The notes below the pieces were generated by a model. That model was not told where the DNA came from, did no database searches, and was given only the letters and a program-made list of their open reading frames with translations. A stretch of DNA of 64,000 nucleotides, taken from assembly GCF_964199755.1 (NCBI RefSeq), contig NC_133914.1, forward strand, positions 186,001 to 250,000, given 5' to 3'. Numbering within the stretch: the first letter of the stretch is position 1; every line of letters begins with the position of its first letter. Positions 13,301 through 26,400 of the stretch are shown here, piece by piece. The stretch is from Larus michahellis (taxonomy: Eukaryota; Chordata; Aves; Charadriiformes; Laridae). The position numbers and the translations under genes were made by a program.

Positions 13301-14200
13301 TTACTCGATGGGAGGTCACATCCCACCGGCCAGTGGTAGTAGCCACGAGCAGCCCTGCAGCTACAACTAGTCCACGCTTGTGCTGCGGCTGTGTCCTTGT
13401 CACCATGGCTGTCAGCAGCGAGCTGCAGCTTCCCCCTTCAGATAAAGCAAACCTGTTGGGGTCCATGCAAGTTGGCATCCGCAGGCAGCGGAGTCCAAAA
13501 CGGGGACTGCTTCCAGTCACAACATCCAGACCACTGCCTTACAAAACACTGCCCAGAGGCAGCAAACCCCCGAGTGAGGAGTCTTTATCTGGGGAATTCT
13601 GTGAGAGGGAGGATAAATAAGGGGAAAACTTGCTCTGATTGCCCTGCGAGGGAAACCTGGCTCTGCTGGCCCCGCACAGCACTGGAGTTTGGGCTGCATC
13701 TGTCAGGAATTTGCACGGGTGGAAATGGTTGCGAGTGCTGGAAATTCACACCCATCCTGGCAGGGATAAGTTTACCCTGGGGAATGGCGGGCCTGTTTCT
13801 GCCGCCACAGCCGTGGGGACCGTGATGGTGACAGTTGTGGTGTCAAGTGGGTGCCACGAGAGGGCGTGAAGGGCTGCGATGGTGGCAGGCGTCCTCCTTG
13901 CAGGCGTCCTTCATGGGCCAACGTGCTCCAAGTGGCATCGCCACCTTCCACGGGGCCGCCTGTTGCTCCTTCCCCTTCAGGCGTGTATTTGGGGACCGTG
14001 TGAGCAGGTGTCTTTGCCTCAGAGCAGCCCCAGTGGCCATCTTAGCCTCTAGGTGGTCCTCAACCCACTGCCTCGTGGGGTACGTCCTTCATTGGGAAGG
14101 GCGTATGCTTGAAGCCCACCAAGCTGAGAATGGAGAGGTCTTCCTCAGTGCCAGCTCCAGCATGGGGCACCATGTCCATAAATGCCAGAGTGGCACGGAG

Positions 14201-14368
14201 GTGGGGCTGCCATCTTCAGCACAGTGGTGGTGAGGTGGGGCCGCCGTCTTGGGTGCTGAGGCAGTGCTGCTGTCTTGGGTGCCACAGCAGGGTGGCCATG
14301 TCGGGCACCATGGCAAGGCTGCCATCTCAGGCGCTGTGACAGGGTAGCCACCTCAGGCACCTTGTCAC
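14201..14368 (+). repeat. Degenerate minisatellite, about 26-33 bp unit
   Basis: About six imperfect units are built around 'ggctgccatctcaggcgc'. The last four are 26-27 bp long and in register; the first two are 30-33 bp. Several units carry GCCAT(C/G)T, which resembles the reverse of the YY1 core. Confidence 0.65.
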
Positions 14369-17300
14369 CGGGGTGACCAGGCTAGGGGGCTATTGGGCCA
14401 CCCCGCGTGGCATGGCTGGGGTGCTGGGGCCTTTCCTGATGACTGTATAAACAGGCCCCTGTTTCCTCAGCGGCCAGGCGGCCTCCTCCAGGTGCGGCTG
14501 GTAATCATTAGGAGCTCTCCATGCCGGGCTGAGTGTGGGAACTGGAAGAGAAAGCTGGAGAGAGGCCTTCTTTCATCTCCCCACTCCCTCCTCCCCCTGT
14601 GTCTGCCAAGCCTGGCTTCCTTTTGAATCCTTTAGCTTGTGCCAAGTGAGGGAGGTGGGGGGGTGGGGGGAATAAAGAGAAAAAGGGAAGGGAAAAAAAA
14701 AAAACCCACAGGAATGTGTCCGGGGATCTGGCTTCATTCAGGCTGCTGAGCCCTGAATGCCCTGGCTCCCACTTGGGGAGCCAGAGGGAGGGAGGCCATG
14801 GCCGCCCCCGCGATGGAGGCAAGGGAGAAAACAAACAGGGAAGCGGCATTTGCGCTGCGGCTGTTACCACAGTGACTGACAAAGGGCTGTCTGGGAGGGG
14901 GCCGTGGCCGCGTCCCCCGCCACCGTGGGGCTGGGGAGGGGGGAGAGACGGGTCAGGGCGCCCCGGGTCCCGCGGGGGGAGTGAGGGTTCTCGGCGTCTG
15001 GGCGAAGCCATTTCATCCCGGCATGGGGACGTGGTGCCCAGACAGACGCCCTTGTGTCGGGCCTGTCTCTCAGTACAAAGGCGACAGGGCTGCTCACAGG
15101 GAGGGCGTGAGGGGGAGGGCGGCAGGCTTTTCTCCGCCGCTTCGGGAGGATGGGTTTTTGACTCGCTGCCGACTTTATTCCTAGCAAATTAATAATTTCC
15201 TCTTGCGGCAACAACGTTGGCCTCTGTGTGTGTGCGTGTGCATGTGTGTCGGTGTCTCCCACGGCCCTCCCAACTGCGTTTCCCCCCCTCCCCACACGGA
15301 GGGTCTGCACCACTCGCAGCGGATTTCCTCCGTCCTTGTCCGAGGCTGGGCTTCTTCCAGCTGTGCGTAACTGTCAGACTTGGTCCAGCTGTGACGGCTG
15401 CTGCCTTGGGAGTATCCTGGCGGGAGTGATGTGCCCGGCTGTGAACTGATGGATTTGAGTTCCAGAGGTGGCAGGGAAGCAGTTGGGTGGTGGGGAGGGG
15501 ATGGCACAGCTCCGCGATGGAGCTCTCTGCTTTGCAGCCCGTCTGGCAGAGCTCTTGGCGGAACAGGGAAGCGAGCAGGCAAACAAGCAGGGGCAGCCAT
15601 GGGACAAACCCACCGTGCTGGACAGGAGCACCGGCCACCCCAGCTGCTGCAAAGCGCCTGGCACTTAATCTCGCGACGGTATGTGTCACCCAAGAGAACT
15701 TGCATAGCTGTGCACACTTGCACGAGTCCATGCACGCGCGCGTGTTGCTCCTGACAGCACGCACACCCCCTGTGTGCCACGGTTGCTCTGTGCATGCCCC
15801 CTGCTCTGTGCAATGCCCCCAGTGCAGGGCTCCCAATGCCCTGCAACCTGTTCCCACACCACCATGGCTGCCTGGAAATGCGCAGGGCTGCCTGCATGCC
15901 CGCCGCAGCGCAGATACCTCTCTTTTGTGTGGGCACACAATATGGCATACAGTATTGGGAGATCTTCTGGGAACACCATCCATTCCTCTGGCAGCATTGT
16001 GTTTTGTTCCTTATTTATATCCCTGGGGTGGTGCCACAGGTGGGCAATTGTTCCAGCTGACAGCCTGAAAGGCAAAGAAACAAGATTTAACTTCCTGCTA
16101 TTCAATTAGAGAAAGTGAGCATTCATCACCAGCTGCTGGCAGGAACAGACCCACCCGCTGCAGCGGGCACAGGAAAAGCTCTCTTCGGCAGGAAAGCTGC
16201 CTGCTGCCGTGGGCACTCCAGGCTCGCCACGCCGCCCCGCTGACAGCGCTGCTCCGAAGAGCCTCTCAGTAAGGCTGGATGCTTCCCCTCCTGTCCTGCA
16301 CTGCCACCGATGTTCTCTCATGCATTTGGTTTTTGCCTGTTTGAAGCAGCTGCGTGGAAAGCACCAGCGTGGGTTCAGGGGGACACTAAGCGGAGAGCAG
16401 CCATGCAAGGAGGGAAGGCCATCAGCTCGCAGTGCTGGAGGGAAGAGCAGCACAGTGGCTTCCCCGCAGGCCGTCCAGATTGCTGCAGGTTCAGCCTCTG
16501 CCCTGAACTCTGCGATCCCTGACCCTGGGGCCTCTGTGGCTGAGGGTTGGCGGCTTTGGAAGGCCTTTGGACAAGCACTTCCCCTCCTCTGGGCTTGAAG
16601 CTTGTCTTGACTGAGACAGCAGATGCCGGCCGGTGTGTGGAGGGGCAGGGGATGATCCCCATTCCTATTGAATGAGAACTGGGAGCCTCCTTGTCCCTAT
16701 TTCCCCAGACATGTGTGCGCTCCTTCATTGTATTTTCTAGGCTGGCAAGGGAGGAGAGACTGTGCACTCCTGCGAGCTCCAAATCGGGTAACAAACCTGC
16801 CTCCATCTTCCCCTGCGCTGACTCTGAGCCACCCACGAGGCACCCGCTCACCAGGGGCTTGTGGAAACCTCTGCAGCGCCCAGGCTGACATGAGGAGCCA
16901 CTGGGCTTTCAGGGGCTCCCTGGCAGCTCCACACACCGGGAGCCCAAGGCCATTCCTGCTCCATTTCCTTTCCTCACTCTTCCCCTCCTAAGGCCGATCC
17001 AATTGGAGAAGAATCTCCTGCTGCCTCCTCTCCCCGTCCCTTCCCTGTGCCATCTGTCCCCAGCACAGCGACAGCTTCACAGCTCCACGCTGGTGCTGTT
17101 TCTGCTAAAGGTCCTTTTGTGCACCTCTTAACTGGCTCTCTATTTTTAATCCTTCTGTCTCCACAGGGACTCAGGGTATCTTCCAAGCTGGTTGTGATCA
17201 TCAGGGATACAGTTGGAATCCGTTTCGCATTGCTGCACCAAGCCACATGCACACGTACATGTTCACATGCCTACACGCACGCCGGCTGCCATGCCAGACT

Positions 17301-18689
17301 TTGCAGCTCTGTCACTCTCCCCTGTTCGAGAAGACAGGCGCCCTGTCGGGTAGGACCAAGCTGAGCACAGCACCTCGCACGAACATCGGTTATTACCCCA
17401 GACTAGGAAGGTAACATGCCGCAGACAAGACAATCAGCAGCAATTAGCCCTTTGGGGAACTCAACTTGAAATGCTGCAGAGGCTTTTCTGTGCGTGCCGA
17501 TTGCTCTTCCTTCAGTCCTTTGAAAGTGACGTGAGTTGGACATGCCAAACCACTGGTCATGTCTGAGCAAAACTTGGTGCTTCGTGTCATTTCCATGAGG
17601 CTGGGAGGGCTCGGGGGGGGGAACGTCTGTGAATGTTAAAGGCACTTGTGTACCCAAGCAGTGAACGCACATGCTGTCATTACCTCTGCAATGCCATCTG
17701 GCCAGCAGCAATGCAGCTAGAACCAGGGCTGTGTGCAGAAGAACATTTTACAACAGAAAGCAATTAACCGAATAAGGCCCTTTTTAAAATCCAGTAATTA
17801 AAAACAGTTCCTCCCCCTTGTTTTCCTTTTAAGCTGAAAGTTGCTGTTTACTCATTTGCTTTACAAAGTGTGCCTTGTTGTGGCTTCAGAAGAAATGAAA
17901 GTTTGAAGTGGTTAGAGAAGAAAGGCTTTGGGGCTGGTGCGTTCCAGGCAGGGCGGAGGGGCAGGGGCTCTCCAGCCCGGCTTGTTTGTATTTGTTCTTG
18001 TCTACTCACAAGATCGCTAAACACACATTTAACAAGTGGTGAAACTGTCTACCAGCCTGATCTCTCCCAGGGTTCATGAGAAGAGGCCTGGCACATTAGT
18101 ATCGCTGGGGGAAGGGGAGGGGGAGAACAGGCCTTTTGAAGGGTTGGTGTTTTGGGGCTGGGTGAGGGAAGGGCTCCTTGTGCAGGCCAAGTCGCAAACA
18201 AAGGCATTGTGTTCCCTGGAGCCCTGGGGACTGGCCCCGGGGAAGGCCAGGGCCTCCCTTCGATTGGTTTTCCCATCCCAGCTGCTCTCGTTGCTTTAGC
18301 ATGGGGACAGCCTTAAGGGCATCCATCTCCTTCCAGCGCCCAGAGACAGGCACGGGGCTGGCACCTCCGGGGTGGGCTCAGCTTGTCCATGTCAGCCCAG
18401 GGCCAAGGAGCCCACCGCAGCATGGAGGGCTGCAGCATTCACGCAGACCACCTTCTACTGCAGCAGCCCACCTTGTCCGCGTTGCCCTTTCCAGGTCCCA
18501 AACACGAGTGAGAAGCAGGTCTGTGTCCACCAACACTAAGTTTCTGGGCTCTCTGTAGCCACAGGGTAGTCCTGATCTCAGTTTGGGCTCCTGGACAAGC
18601 CAGTAACCCTTCCTGTCAGCAGGGCTGGTGCAATATTAATTACCACTCATTGCTGCTTCTCTGCAAAGTGAGTGCCCAGCACATTAGCA

Positions 18690-18745
18690 TCATTATGGGT
18701 GGGGAAACAGAAGCATATCAAGGGCAGTCAGGACTAAAACGCTGG
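18690..18745 (+). repeat. Possible MIR-like SINE remnant
   Basis: 'ATTATGGGTGGGGAAACAGA' followed by a degenerate AGGGCAGTCAGGACT is consistent with a very worn MIR 3' part. The match is weak and based on memory of the consensus. Confidence 0.3.
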
Positions 18746-21700
18746 TGTTGTCTGATGCTAACCGTTGGGATGCACTGTCGATTTCAGAGCCAATCCTGTC
18801 CCTGGCTCTTCTCCACCCCCGCTGACCTGGGGACGCAGTGACAGAGCCACCTTATGCCTGGCGTTCATGCTGTGTGTCCCAGCCTTGCCCTGGACATGGG
18901 CTCAGGGGGACAACCACCATCTTAGGGGGCAGAAGCTTTTGCAGAGACAGCAGTGTCTCCGTGGTGTCCCGGGCAGGTGCAGCCTCGCAGGGCCCCATCC
19001 CACGGGGTTTGCATGGCTGCCTAAGCCCAGCCGCATTCCTGGCCGTGGCGGAAGGGCTGGGCGCAGACCCGCCGCAGGGCAGTAGGCGTGAGGACACAGA
19101 CAGCCGTGCCAGGGCGGTGAGGGTAGCGCCGAGTTTCAGTCAGGCCCTGAGCAGATACAGGATCTGCCCTGTCCCTGCCTGGGGAAGGGTGAGGCCATGG
19201 GTTTGTGGGAAAATGTTGTTTTTCCCTCCCCTGGACTGCCCCTAGCAGTCGGCTGGGCCGGCTCTGAATTGCGTGGGCCGGGGAAGTTGGGGGGAGTTAG
19301 CAACTGTAGTGCCTCTGGCTTGGAATGGAGCCACAGCAAACAATCCTCTCCTGGCCATGCTCCAGATCTGACAAAACACGGAGGTGATATTGTATTCGTA
19401 CCTACACGCTTTCATCCCAAATCACCTCCCGAAAGCCCTGCATGATTCTCCCGTCTGTGATGAATCCTTCTGCTTAGCCACAGAACAAGACAGCCCATCC
19501 GCAGCACTGCGGCCAGGAATCCCGTCCAGCATCCCTGCGAGGCCTCTGCTTTTGAAATTACAGCTGTGGATCTGGCAGCCAGTGGTGGGACCTGAGGTTA
19601 GGAGGTGATGTTGACTGAAGACATGCGGACAGGGCATTCCAGGCATGCACGGGGTTAAATCAGAGGTGTCAGTTCACGGGGAGGTAACAGATACTCCTGC
19701 TCTTGCCTGCCTCTGGCTTTCCAGAAGCTGTCCCTCCCTCCCACATTCCAGCTGCTGCAGCTTTTCACAGCTGGCTGCTCTCTGGGGACATTTCCCAGAG
19801 CTGAGCGGGGAGGGAGCGGCTGTGGTCCCAGCACAGGCCGGGGGTTGGTGGCTGGGCTGACCATCACCTACCCCCGGGGAACTTTGTGCTGGATCCCTTC
19901 ACCCCCAGGAGTGGGCTGGCACCCAGACCTGGGCAATCCCAGGTCCCTGGCAGGGATCCACCCTCAGCCCTGGCCCGGAGAGTTTTTCCTATTGCAGAGA
20001 AGGGACATCATCAATCTTTGCAGCTCCTTGGCCTCCGAAGCAGGGTAGCCAATTAGTGCTGGGTGTGATGGATGGCTTAGCCCTGTCCTCGTGACACCCA
20101 CCCTCTGGAAACAGCTCCCACCACATAGAGGCACAGCCAGATGTAGTGGGAGACGGTTCTTGCCAGCCATCCCAGGGGGTGTCCCAGGGGTCCTGGGGAC
20201 AGGGACAGGCACTGCAGCAATGCTTGCTGAGCTCCCAGAGACCGTGCAGGAGGGGAAACAGCCCTGATCACTGGGCCAGGGTTGATAATTTAGGGCCTGG
20301 GGAGATATTTCCTCTAATAATTCCCTTGTTTGGCTGCAGCAAAGCCCGTAGCTCCCTGTGGAAGAGCAGACTGGCCCTGGGCAGAGGTTGGTCACCCACT
20401 GTTTGTGGCTCTGCGCTCGGGGCCAGGCTTTGCCACCACAAGAAGGCTTACCATGGCAATAGCCTGCACAGATGCTGTGTGGGAGACAAGCAGACAGCAG
20501 AAACCCCATTTCTGCACTTCAACCCTGTCTCTCCTTGCCCAGCATCACCCTTGTCCGCAGCGGGATGGGTCTGCCCGCTCTCTCCCGCAAGACGTGGGCG
20601 ATGCACACTGAAACCCGACTTCCCTCGCATGCGGCTGAGCCCGTTTAATCCGTCCCTGTTGTCTCCACTGAACCAACTTTGGCTGTTCCACAGCGCAGCT
20701 CATCCTGGGGAGGTTCAGATGGCCCTTGCAATCCCCTGGGGCTCGCTGGGGGTGATTATAAATGACTCTTCAGGAGCACGGGCTGGAAAACGGATCCGAT
20801 TACAGGAGAAGTGGGTTTCGGGGCCCCCGTTCTGTTCATAATGAAGTGTAATCCTAGAAAAACATGTTGCCAATTACACTTCAATTGAACCCAGATAATG
20901 ATGCTTAGACAAGGCCCAGAAAAGACAGAGTCTGGACAGTGAATTCCTTTCTAATGGAGAAGAAAAGTGTTCCTCCGTGGCAGGTCTGGGCTCCACTTGG
21001 TTCAGGCTCATTGTGATATGAGCAAGAGTCTGAAATAACCAGTCTCTGGATCCCATTTAAATGGTTTTATCAGTGGAAAGAGTATTAATCTCTCAAAAAC
21101 ACATGTTTATGGGAAGTTTAGTTTGGAGATGTATGTATTTTTAACTGAAATCACTTTGGAAAGGGAGGAGGAGTGGGTCTCAATTGCTAAAATAACACAT
21201 TTCTAATTCTTCTGGTTCAAAGTAACTTTTCATTTTGAAATGTAAGCTAATAACAGCTTGGTTTCTTGACCAGTTTTTATAGTGAAAATTAAAACAAAAC
21301 ATCAAAATTCTAGAAACAAAGTGCTATAACCTAAAGCAAATGTTTTATCCTCATGTTTTGGGGGGCTTACAAACACTTCCGAGACGTCAGTTTTCCACTC
21401 CAGTGCAAGGCGGCTGGTTCAGGTCTCTTGGTTTTTTTACTTTGGATGGTGTGGTTCGGTCTCAAAAACTGGTTACGGGGGCCATGCCTTGCTCTGCCCT
21501 GCGCACAGGGCTGGGGCTGGGGTGGGCGAAGGGCAAGCGGTAGCCTGTGCTGGGCTTCTATGGGAGCTGTGTGCGGGGTGCCGGGGGATGGCAGGGGTCT
21601 CAGGGTTGGCGGGTGCAGTGCGGGTGAGCCGGCAGAGATGGCTGAGGCAGATAGGGAGCACCCAACCATGCGACTGGGAGACGAGTGGCTTGGCTGGCCC

Positions 21701-22475
21701 AAGCGGCAACGGGCTGTTATCGCCACCACAGTCTTTGCAAAAAGGCTTTGGGAAACCCACGTGTTGCCAGATCTCAGCGCTGATTATTTTTTTCAAAATA
21801 AAAGGCATTATTTTTGTACTGTGAACCTCCACTTCAGCGCTCTCCCTCCTTCCCTCTCTCTCTCTCTCTCCCACACGCACACGTTTTTTTTCTGCCTTGG
21901 GGGATTTTAGCAGCACAGGGCTCTGAAAACCAGACTCCTACCTCCTTCCCGCAAGCTCAGGGAAAGCGAGATGCTCTCTAGATGCCAGGCTGCAGGTCAA
22001 AGTTTCCAGCATTATGGAATGAGACAAGAAAACAGCAATTCATTCTAGTGTCATAAAACACAAAGTTGGGCTTTGGTCGGTTTGTTTTACAGGGTAGGTC
22101 TCAAATGCCCCGGCAGTGCCATGAGCTGGCACTTGAAGATGCTCCAAGGCTGTGGGAGCATGGCAGGGGGGCTGAGCTCCCGGCGGGACCACCGTGGCAC
22201 AGTGCCGGGGTGCCGAACCCATCCCAACGCCTCCGAGTGCGGTGCCGCTGCTGCCATCCTGGCCCTTGGCCGTGGCCACTGATTAATCCCAGGCGAGGGC
22301 CCTTTGAGCGGCGTCCTCAAACAGCACCGCGCTTCGAATAAGCTGGTTTCCATCTGAATCATAAAGTCTCCAAAAGTGCCTGCGCCGTGCAGAGCCGGGC
22401 AGACATGTGTGTGCGTGTGGGACTGGATGTTGATTTTTCCCTGAAACAACTCAAGGCTTTATCAGTCCCATCTCT

Positions 22476-22483
22476 TTCCCACG
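22476..22483 (-). promoter_or_regulatory. HEYL: RBPJ (CSL) consensus site upstream of HEYL
   Basis: TTCCCACG on the plus strand is CGTGGGAA on the minus strand, a perfect match to the RBPJ consensus YGTGRGAA. It lies about 525 bp before the HEYL start codon. HEYL is a known Notch target, so the site is well placed, but binding is inferred. Confidence 0.5.
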
Positions 22484-22529
22484 GTTTTCTGTTGCCAGTG
22501 AGGTCACTGGTCCCTTTAAACTGGGGCTG

Positions 22530-23400
22530 AGGCCAATGTGCAGCGGGTGGAAGGGGGGCCGTGGGGAGAAGGGGGGCCGTGGGCAGAAGGAGCGGGGGGC
22601 GGGGGGGGACATGAGACGGTTCACACAGACTGTTCCTTTTACAGGAAGACTTGGGATTTCGACCAGCGAGCGGGAGGAGGCGGGGGTGGGGGGGCCTGGG
22701 AACCTGGGAGCGCCGGCGCGGCCGCGTAATCCGTCACTCCCGGGAGATGTCTCATTAACCCATTAACCAGGGGGGTTGGGGATGTGCTGGGAGGAGAGCG
22801 AGGGAGAAGCCGGGGGTGTGAAAGGCAGAGTGCGGGCAGGGGAGGAGCCGTGCGAGGCAGGCAGGCGCTGGGGCCAGCTCCTCCGCGCAGCCCGGGCAGG
22901 GACAGCACTTCCCCGAGGACGGCGGGGAAGCACCGGCGGTGGCCTGCGGGGACACGCGTGGGGCAACCTCGGCGAGCCCACCCGGTGGCCCGGTGCCGCC
23001 TGGCAGGATGAAGCGGCTGTGCGAGGAGAGTTCGTCTGACACGGAGTCGGACGGCACCATCGACGTGGGCCGGGAGGAGGAGTACAGGTGAGGACACGCC
23101 GCGGCGGCAGCTCCCCCCCGGGGGACGGCGCCGTCCCACGGCGGTGGTACGATGTCGGGTTGTGGGGTCCCCTCCTGCGGGGCAGTTCAGCGTCCTGGGG
23201 GGCAGGAGGGGGTCCCCGGTAGCGGGCACGGCGAGCTCCTCGGGGCGGGCACCGGGCTCCGCCGCGGACCCACCGGGAGCCGCCGGGCACCGCTTCGGGC
23301 TGGGCCGGTCCTGCCCGGGGCGAGGACGGGCGGGGGCATGGCTCCAGCGGGGGCTGATGCTGGCGTTAGGGCTGACCCGGCAAGGAAACCCAAGTGGTAA
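22530..23400 (+). promoter_or_regulatory. HEYL: HEYL CpG-rich promoter region
   Basis: This is a dense GC and CpG stretch around the first coding exon. It includes a CCAAT motif at about 22532 and G-runs with a short direct duplication (AAGGGGGGCCGTGGG twice, within 22551-22587). The palindrome CACGCGTG at 22953-22960, 48 bp before the ATG, contains the class-C CACGCG site favoured by HES/HEY proteins. No TATA box is obvious, and the transcription start cannot be fixed from sequence alone. Confidence 0.6.
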
Positions 23401-26400
23401 TACAAGGACTAAAACCGTGTTACGAGCTGGTTGTCTTCAAGAAAACGCCTCATTAGAGGCAATTGCCTTCTCCTGCCCCGTGGGGAGAAGGGCAGCTCTG
23501 ATCTCGGTTAGCGGCAGCCCGAGATGGGGCATTCCCCCCACAGCAAAGGCACCCGTCAGCCGCCTGGATCCGAGGGAATGTGGAAGAAACGAGGAGGTTT
23601 TGCATGAGAAACGCTTCTGCTCTGCCGATGCCTTTGTAATGCACCAGATGGGGCTTTGATCTTTAATACCGAGGGACCCTCGCAGCCCGGCCGGGATGAG
23701 GGTGCCCGGCTCGAAGCGGACACTTTCAGCATCGCAGTTCACAGGCTCCATCCCATCACCGCTGAGCTGCAGTTTTGGCTCTGGGGTTTTGCTGCTTGGT
23801 GAAATAGTCAGGAAATAGTGAGGACAGGACCTCTGCGTGGTTCCCCAGGCAATGTCTTCAGGCTCTGCCATGCTCCCCCGGGCTGTGTCTCTGCTGGCAA
23901 AGGGCATCCCCAGGCTCTGCTCGCAGCCCGGGTTCCTATGCTGTGTCAGCCTTAGCAGGCATGCCTGGGATGAAGGATGGGCTCTGTTACTTGTTCTCGT
24001 CCAAAAATCAGCTGCTTTGGAACTCTTGGTTCAGGAGCCGAGTGTCCCCCTTTCCTCCCTCCACATCCAGTGAGGCCCCAGATGAATTAATTCCCTTTTG
24101 CTGCTTGGTATCCTGAGGGGAGAAGTCGCCCTGCCCGGTGCCAAGTTCAGGTTCTCATGGGACTAAATTCATGAGTGCGCCTCTTACTGATACGGTCACA
24201 GCAGAGTCGGGCATGTCCAACACGTAACGTCCTGCACAAATTCACTGACTGCAGTTTCCAAGTGCATCAATATTTAACCTGCCTGACTGCTGCACGTGAA
24301 ATATAGCCCAGCTCTTTACATCAGCACAGCACACTGAGTCTATAGTATCCCGATGGATGAAATAGAGGAATTGTCACAAATTTTTATTTCGGTGAAGAGT
24401 AACAATGAATTTTTGATCCCTCTCTGGTGCTTGTCTTCTCAAGCCAGTGGTAGAACTGGGCAGTGCTGTCACCTGGTGGTATTTGTATACATTTATGTTG
24501 TTGCTTGTGTCACGCAAACACATGGCCAAAAGAGCTGTTCCCGCTCTGACGAGTTTACATCTCGAGTAACGTGGTCCTGTGTGGGACGCTGGCGGACCGG
24601 GCAAAATGAAACACTTCCAGGAGGGGAGCAAGGTGGAGCGGTGAGGGCAGAGGGAGGCAGTCGGGCCGTCTGGCTGGGGTTTTCAGCCCATTACCCACCA
24701 GTCGAGTGGTTTGGGCAAACCAGTTCCCCTGTAGAGTGGGGATGAGTCACTCCGGGCGTGTGGCTTGGTTCAGTGTGTGTAGCAAGTTTAGACTCTTGGG
24801 TCACTGCAGAAGTGCAAGATACTGCTTGGTTTTGGGGTTGTTATTTTGCTTTTTTTTGTTTTGAATAAACAGCCAAAGTTATGCTGTAAATGACAAAATC
24901 AAGCAAAGAGCAGTGCAGAATTTTTAATCTTCAGATAATATAGTTACGGTATCTTTTATGTGGTTCAAATCTGTCAAACATATTTTTAAAGTATATTTTG
25001 CAGTAAACTAGGTCTTTATATCCACATCTGGAACTCTAGCTCACAAAGAGCAATGTGTTCGGACAGGTCTGCAAAGTGGGTTTCAAAATTCACTGTTACA
25101 GACTCCTTGAGTGCGTACTGCGCATTCCTGCGCTGCCAGGCGAATTCGGTACCTACCCCCAGCACGTATAACGCCCCAGTGCCTGTGCAGAGCTCTCTTC
25201 CACATCATACGTGTTCATTGTATGTTTCTTTATGTGCACTGGTGACGCATGTTTGTACTTGCGAAGGCAGCCAGCACCTCAGCCCAGAGAAAGCCCACCC
25301 AGTAGACATTCAAATAGGGTACCCGTATGGAGATGAGCGGAGCAGTCAGTAGAAGAACGTGTTATTTCGTCTGATTGTGTAAAACCACTTCTGAAAGCAC
25401 CTCACTTGGGCCTAACAAAATGCAATTTTAATGGGCTGAGTTTGGTCTAGGTTTTGGCTTGCTGTGTAGACAGCGCTGTCTCTGCAGAAACATCTTTAAT
25501 AGAATGCTATTAAAATGCTTCGTCAAACTGAAAAATATTTTGATTTGACAGGGTGAATGCAAATGCCCCTTTGCAGATTTGTATGTCTTATGTGGTCTCC
25601 AAGTCCCTGTGGAGCGCTGCGCTGGCCGGGGTTGCAGACTGCCATCTCGCCTGCGTGTTAACATCCCTGTGATGAGTTTCGTAAGGCACAGAAACAGCCC
25701 CGAGTCAGTCGCACTTTCCGGAGGGAGAAACCCTGCCTGGGGGAGATGGAAGGTGGCCCAGCCGGCCTCCCCCCGAGCAGAGGGTTTTTGCTCCAAGGAG
25801 TTTCCCACGCCCAGTTATCCATCATTATGGAGACTTCACCTCCATGGGGACCTAAGGATTGAACTTTGCCTCTCTGCGCATGTCTAGTGCTGACCTTTGG
25901 TGTCTTTAGCCTCACCCCTGCCCGCCAGGCGCAGGATGGTTTGTGGGACTCTTCTTTTTAGCCTGTCCCCCGCTGTGCTCCTTGTCCCTTCAGCCTGGTC
26001 CCCGGGACAGTCGGCCAGCAGGCAGGGTCCCAGCTCCATCACCTCCTGCTGTGTGTTCCCCCTGCCCGTGTCCTGGCCCCTCTCTGTCTGGTTCAGGGGT
26101 GTCCGTGCATTCAGAATATCACAGCCCACCCCAAAAATCGTGGTTTGTGAAGCGACTCTCCAGGAAGCCCTCAGAAACCACATCAACGCTGCCATTGGCC
26201 TCACCCTGAGCAGCGACCAGGCCTTTGCTGCCGCCCTGGGTGGGAGCTCAGATATGCGCTCGCGCTATCGCAGCTCCAAAATGCAAAGCCCTGCAGACAG
26301 GGCAGGCTCAGACATGAGAGCCAGGATGTTCGCCCATGGAGGTAAAAAAAAGGCCATGACTCTGGAGCTTGTATCGCTGCTTTTCCAGCCCCGTGGAGAT

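Larger units (their letters stand above)
10600..22470. other. NT5C1A-HEYL intergenic region, no gene seen
   Basis: No exon-like frame of a known family was found on either strand. Open frames up to about 264 codons (for example the minus-strand pair near 15.2-16.0 kb) are GC-driven and low in complexity. The region holds MIR-like scraps near 11.73, 18.69 and 24.72 kb (the last beyond this block), a perfect MEF2-type CTATTTATAG at 12256-12265 and a degenerate 26-33 bp minisatellite at 14201-14368. It also holds a G/A-rich tract at 14650-14706, a TG-rich patch at 15225-15250, an AT-rich block at 20870-21330 and a CACGTG E-box at 21758-21763. These could be regulatory for either neighbour. Confidence 0.6.

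Noticed and set aside
15181-15983. Two overlapping minus-strand frames of 255 and 264 codons
   Set aside because: They lie in different frames of the same GC-rich DNA, are rich in Cys, His and Arg, and show no domain.
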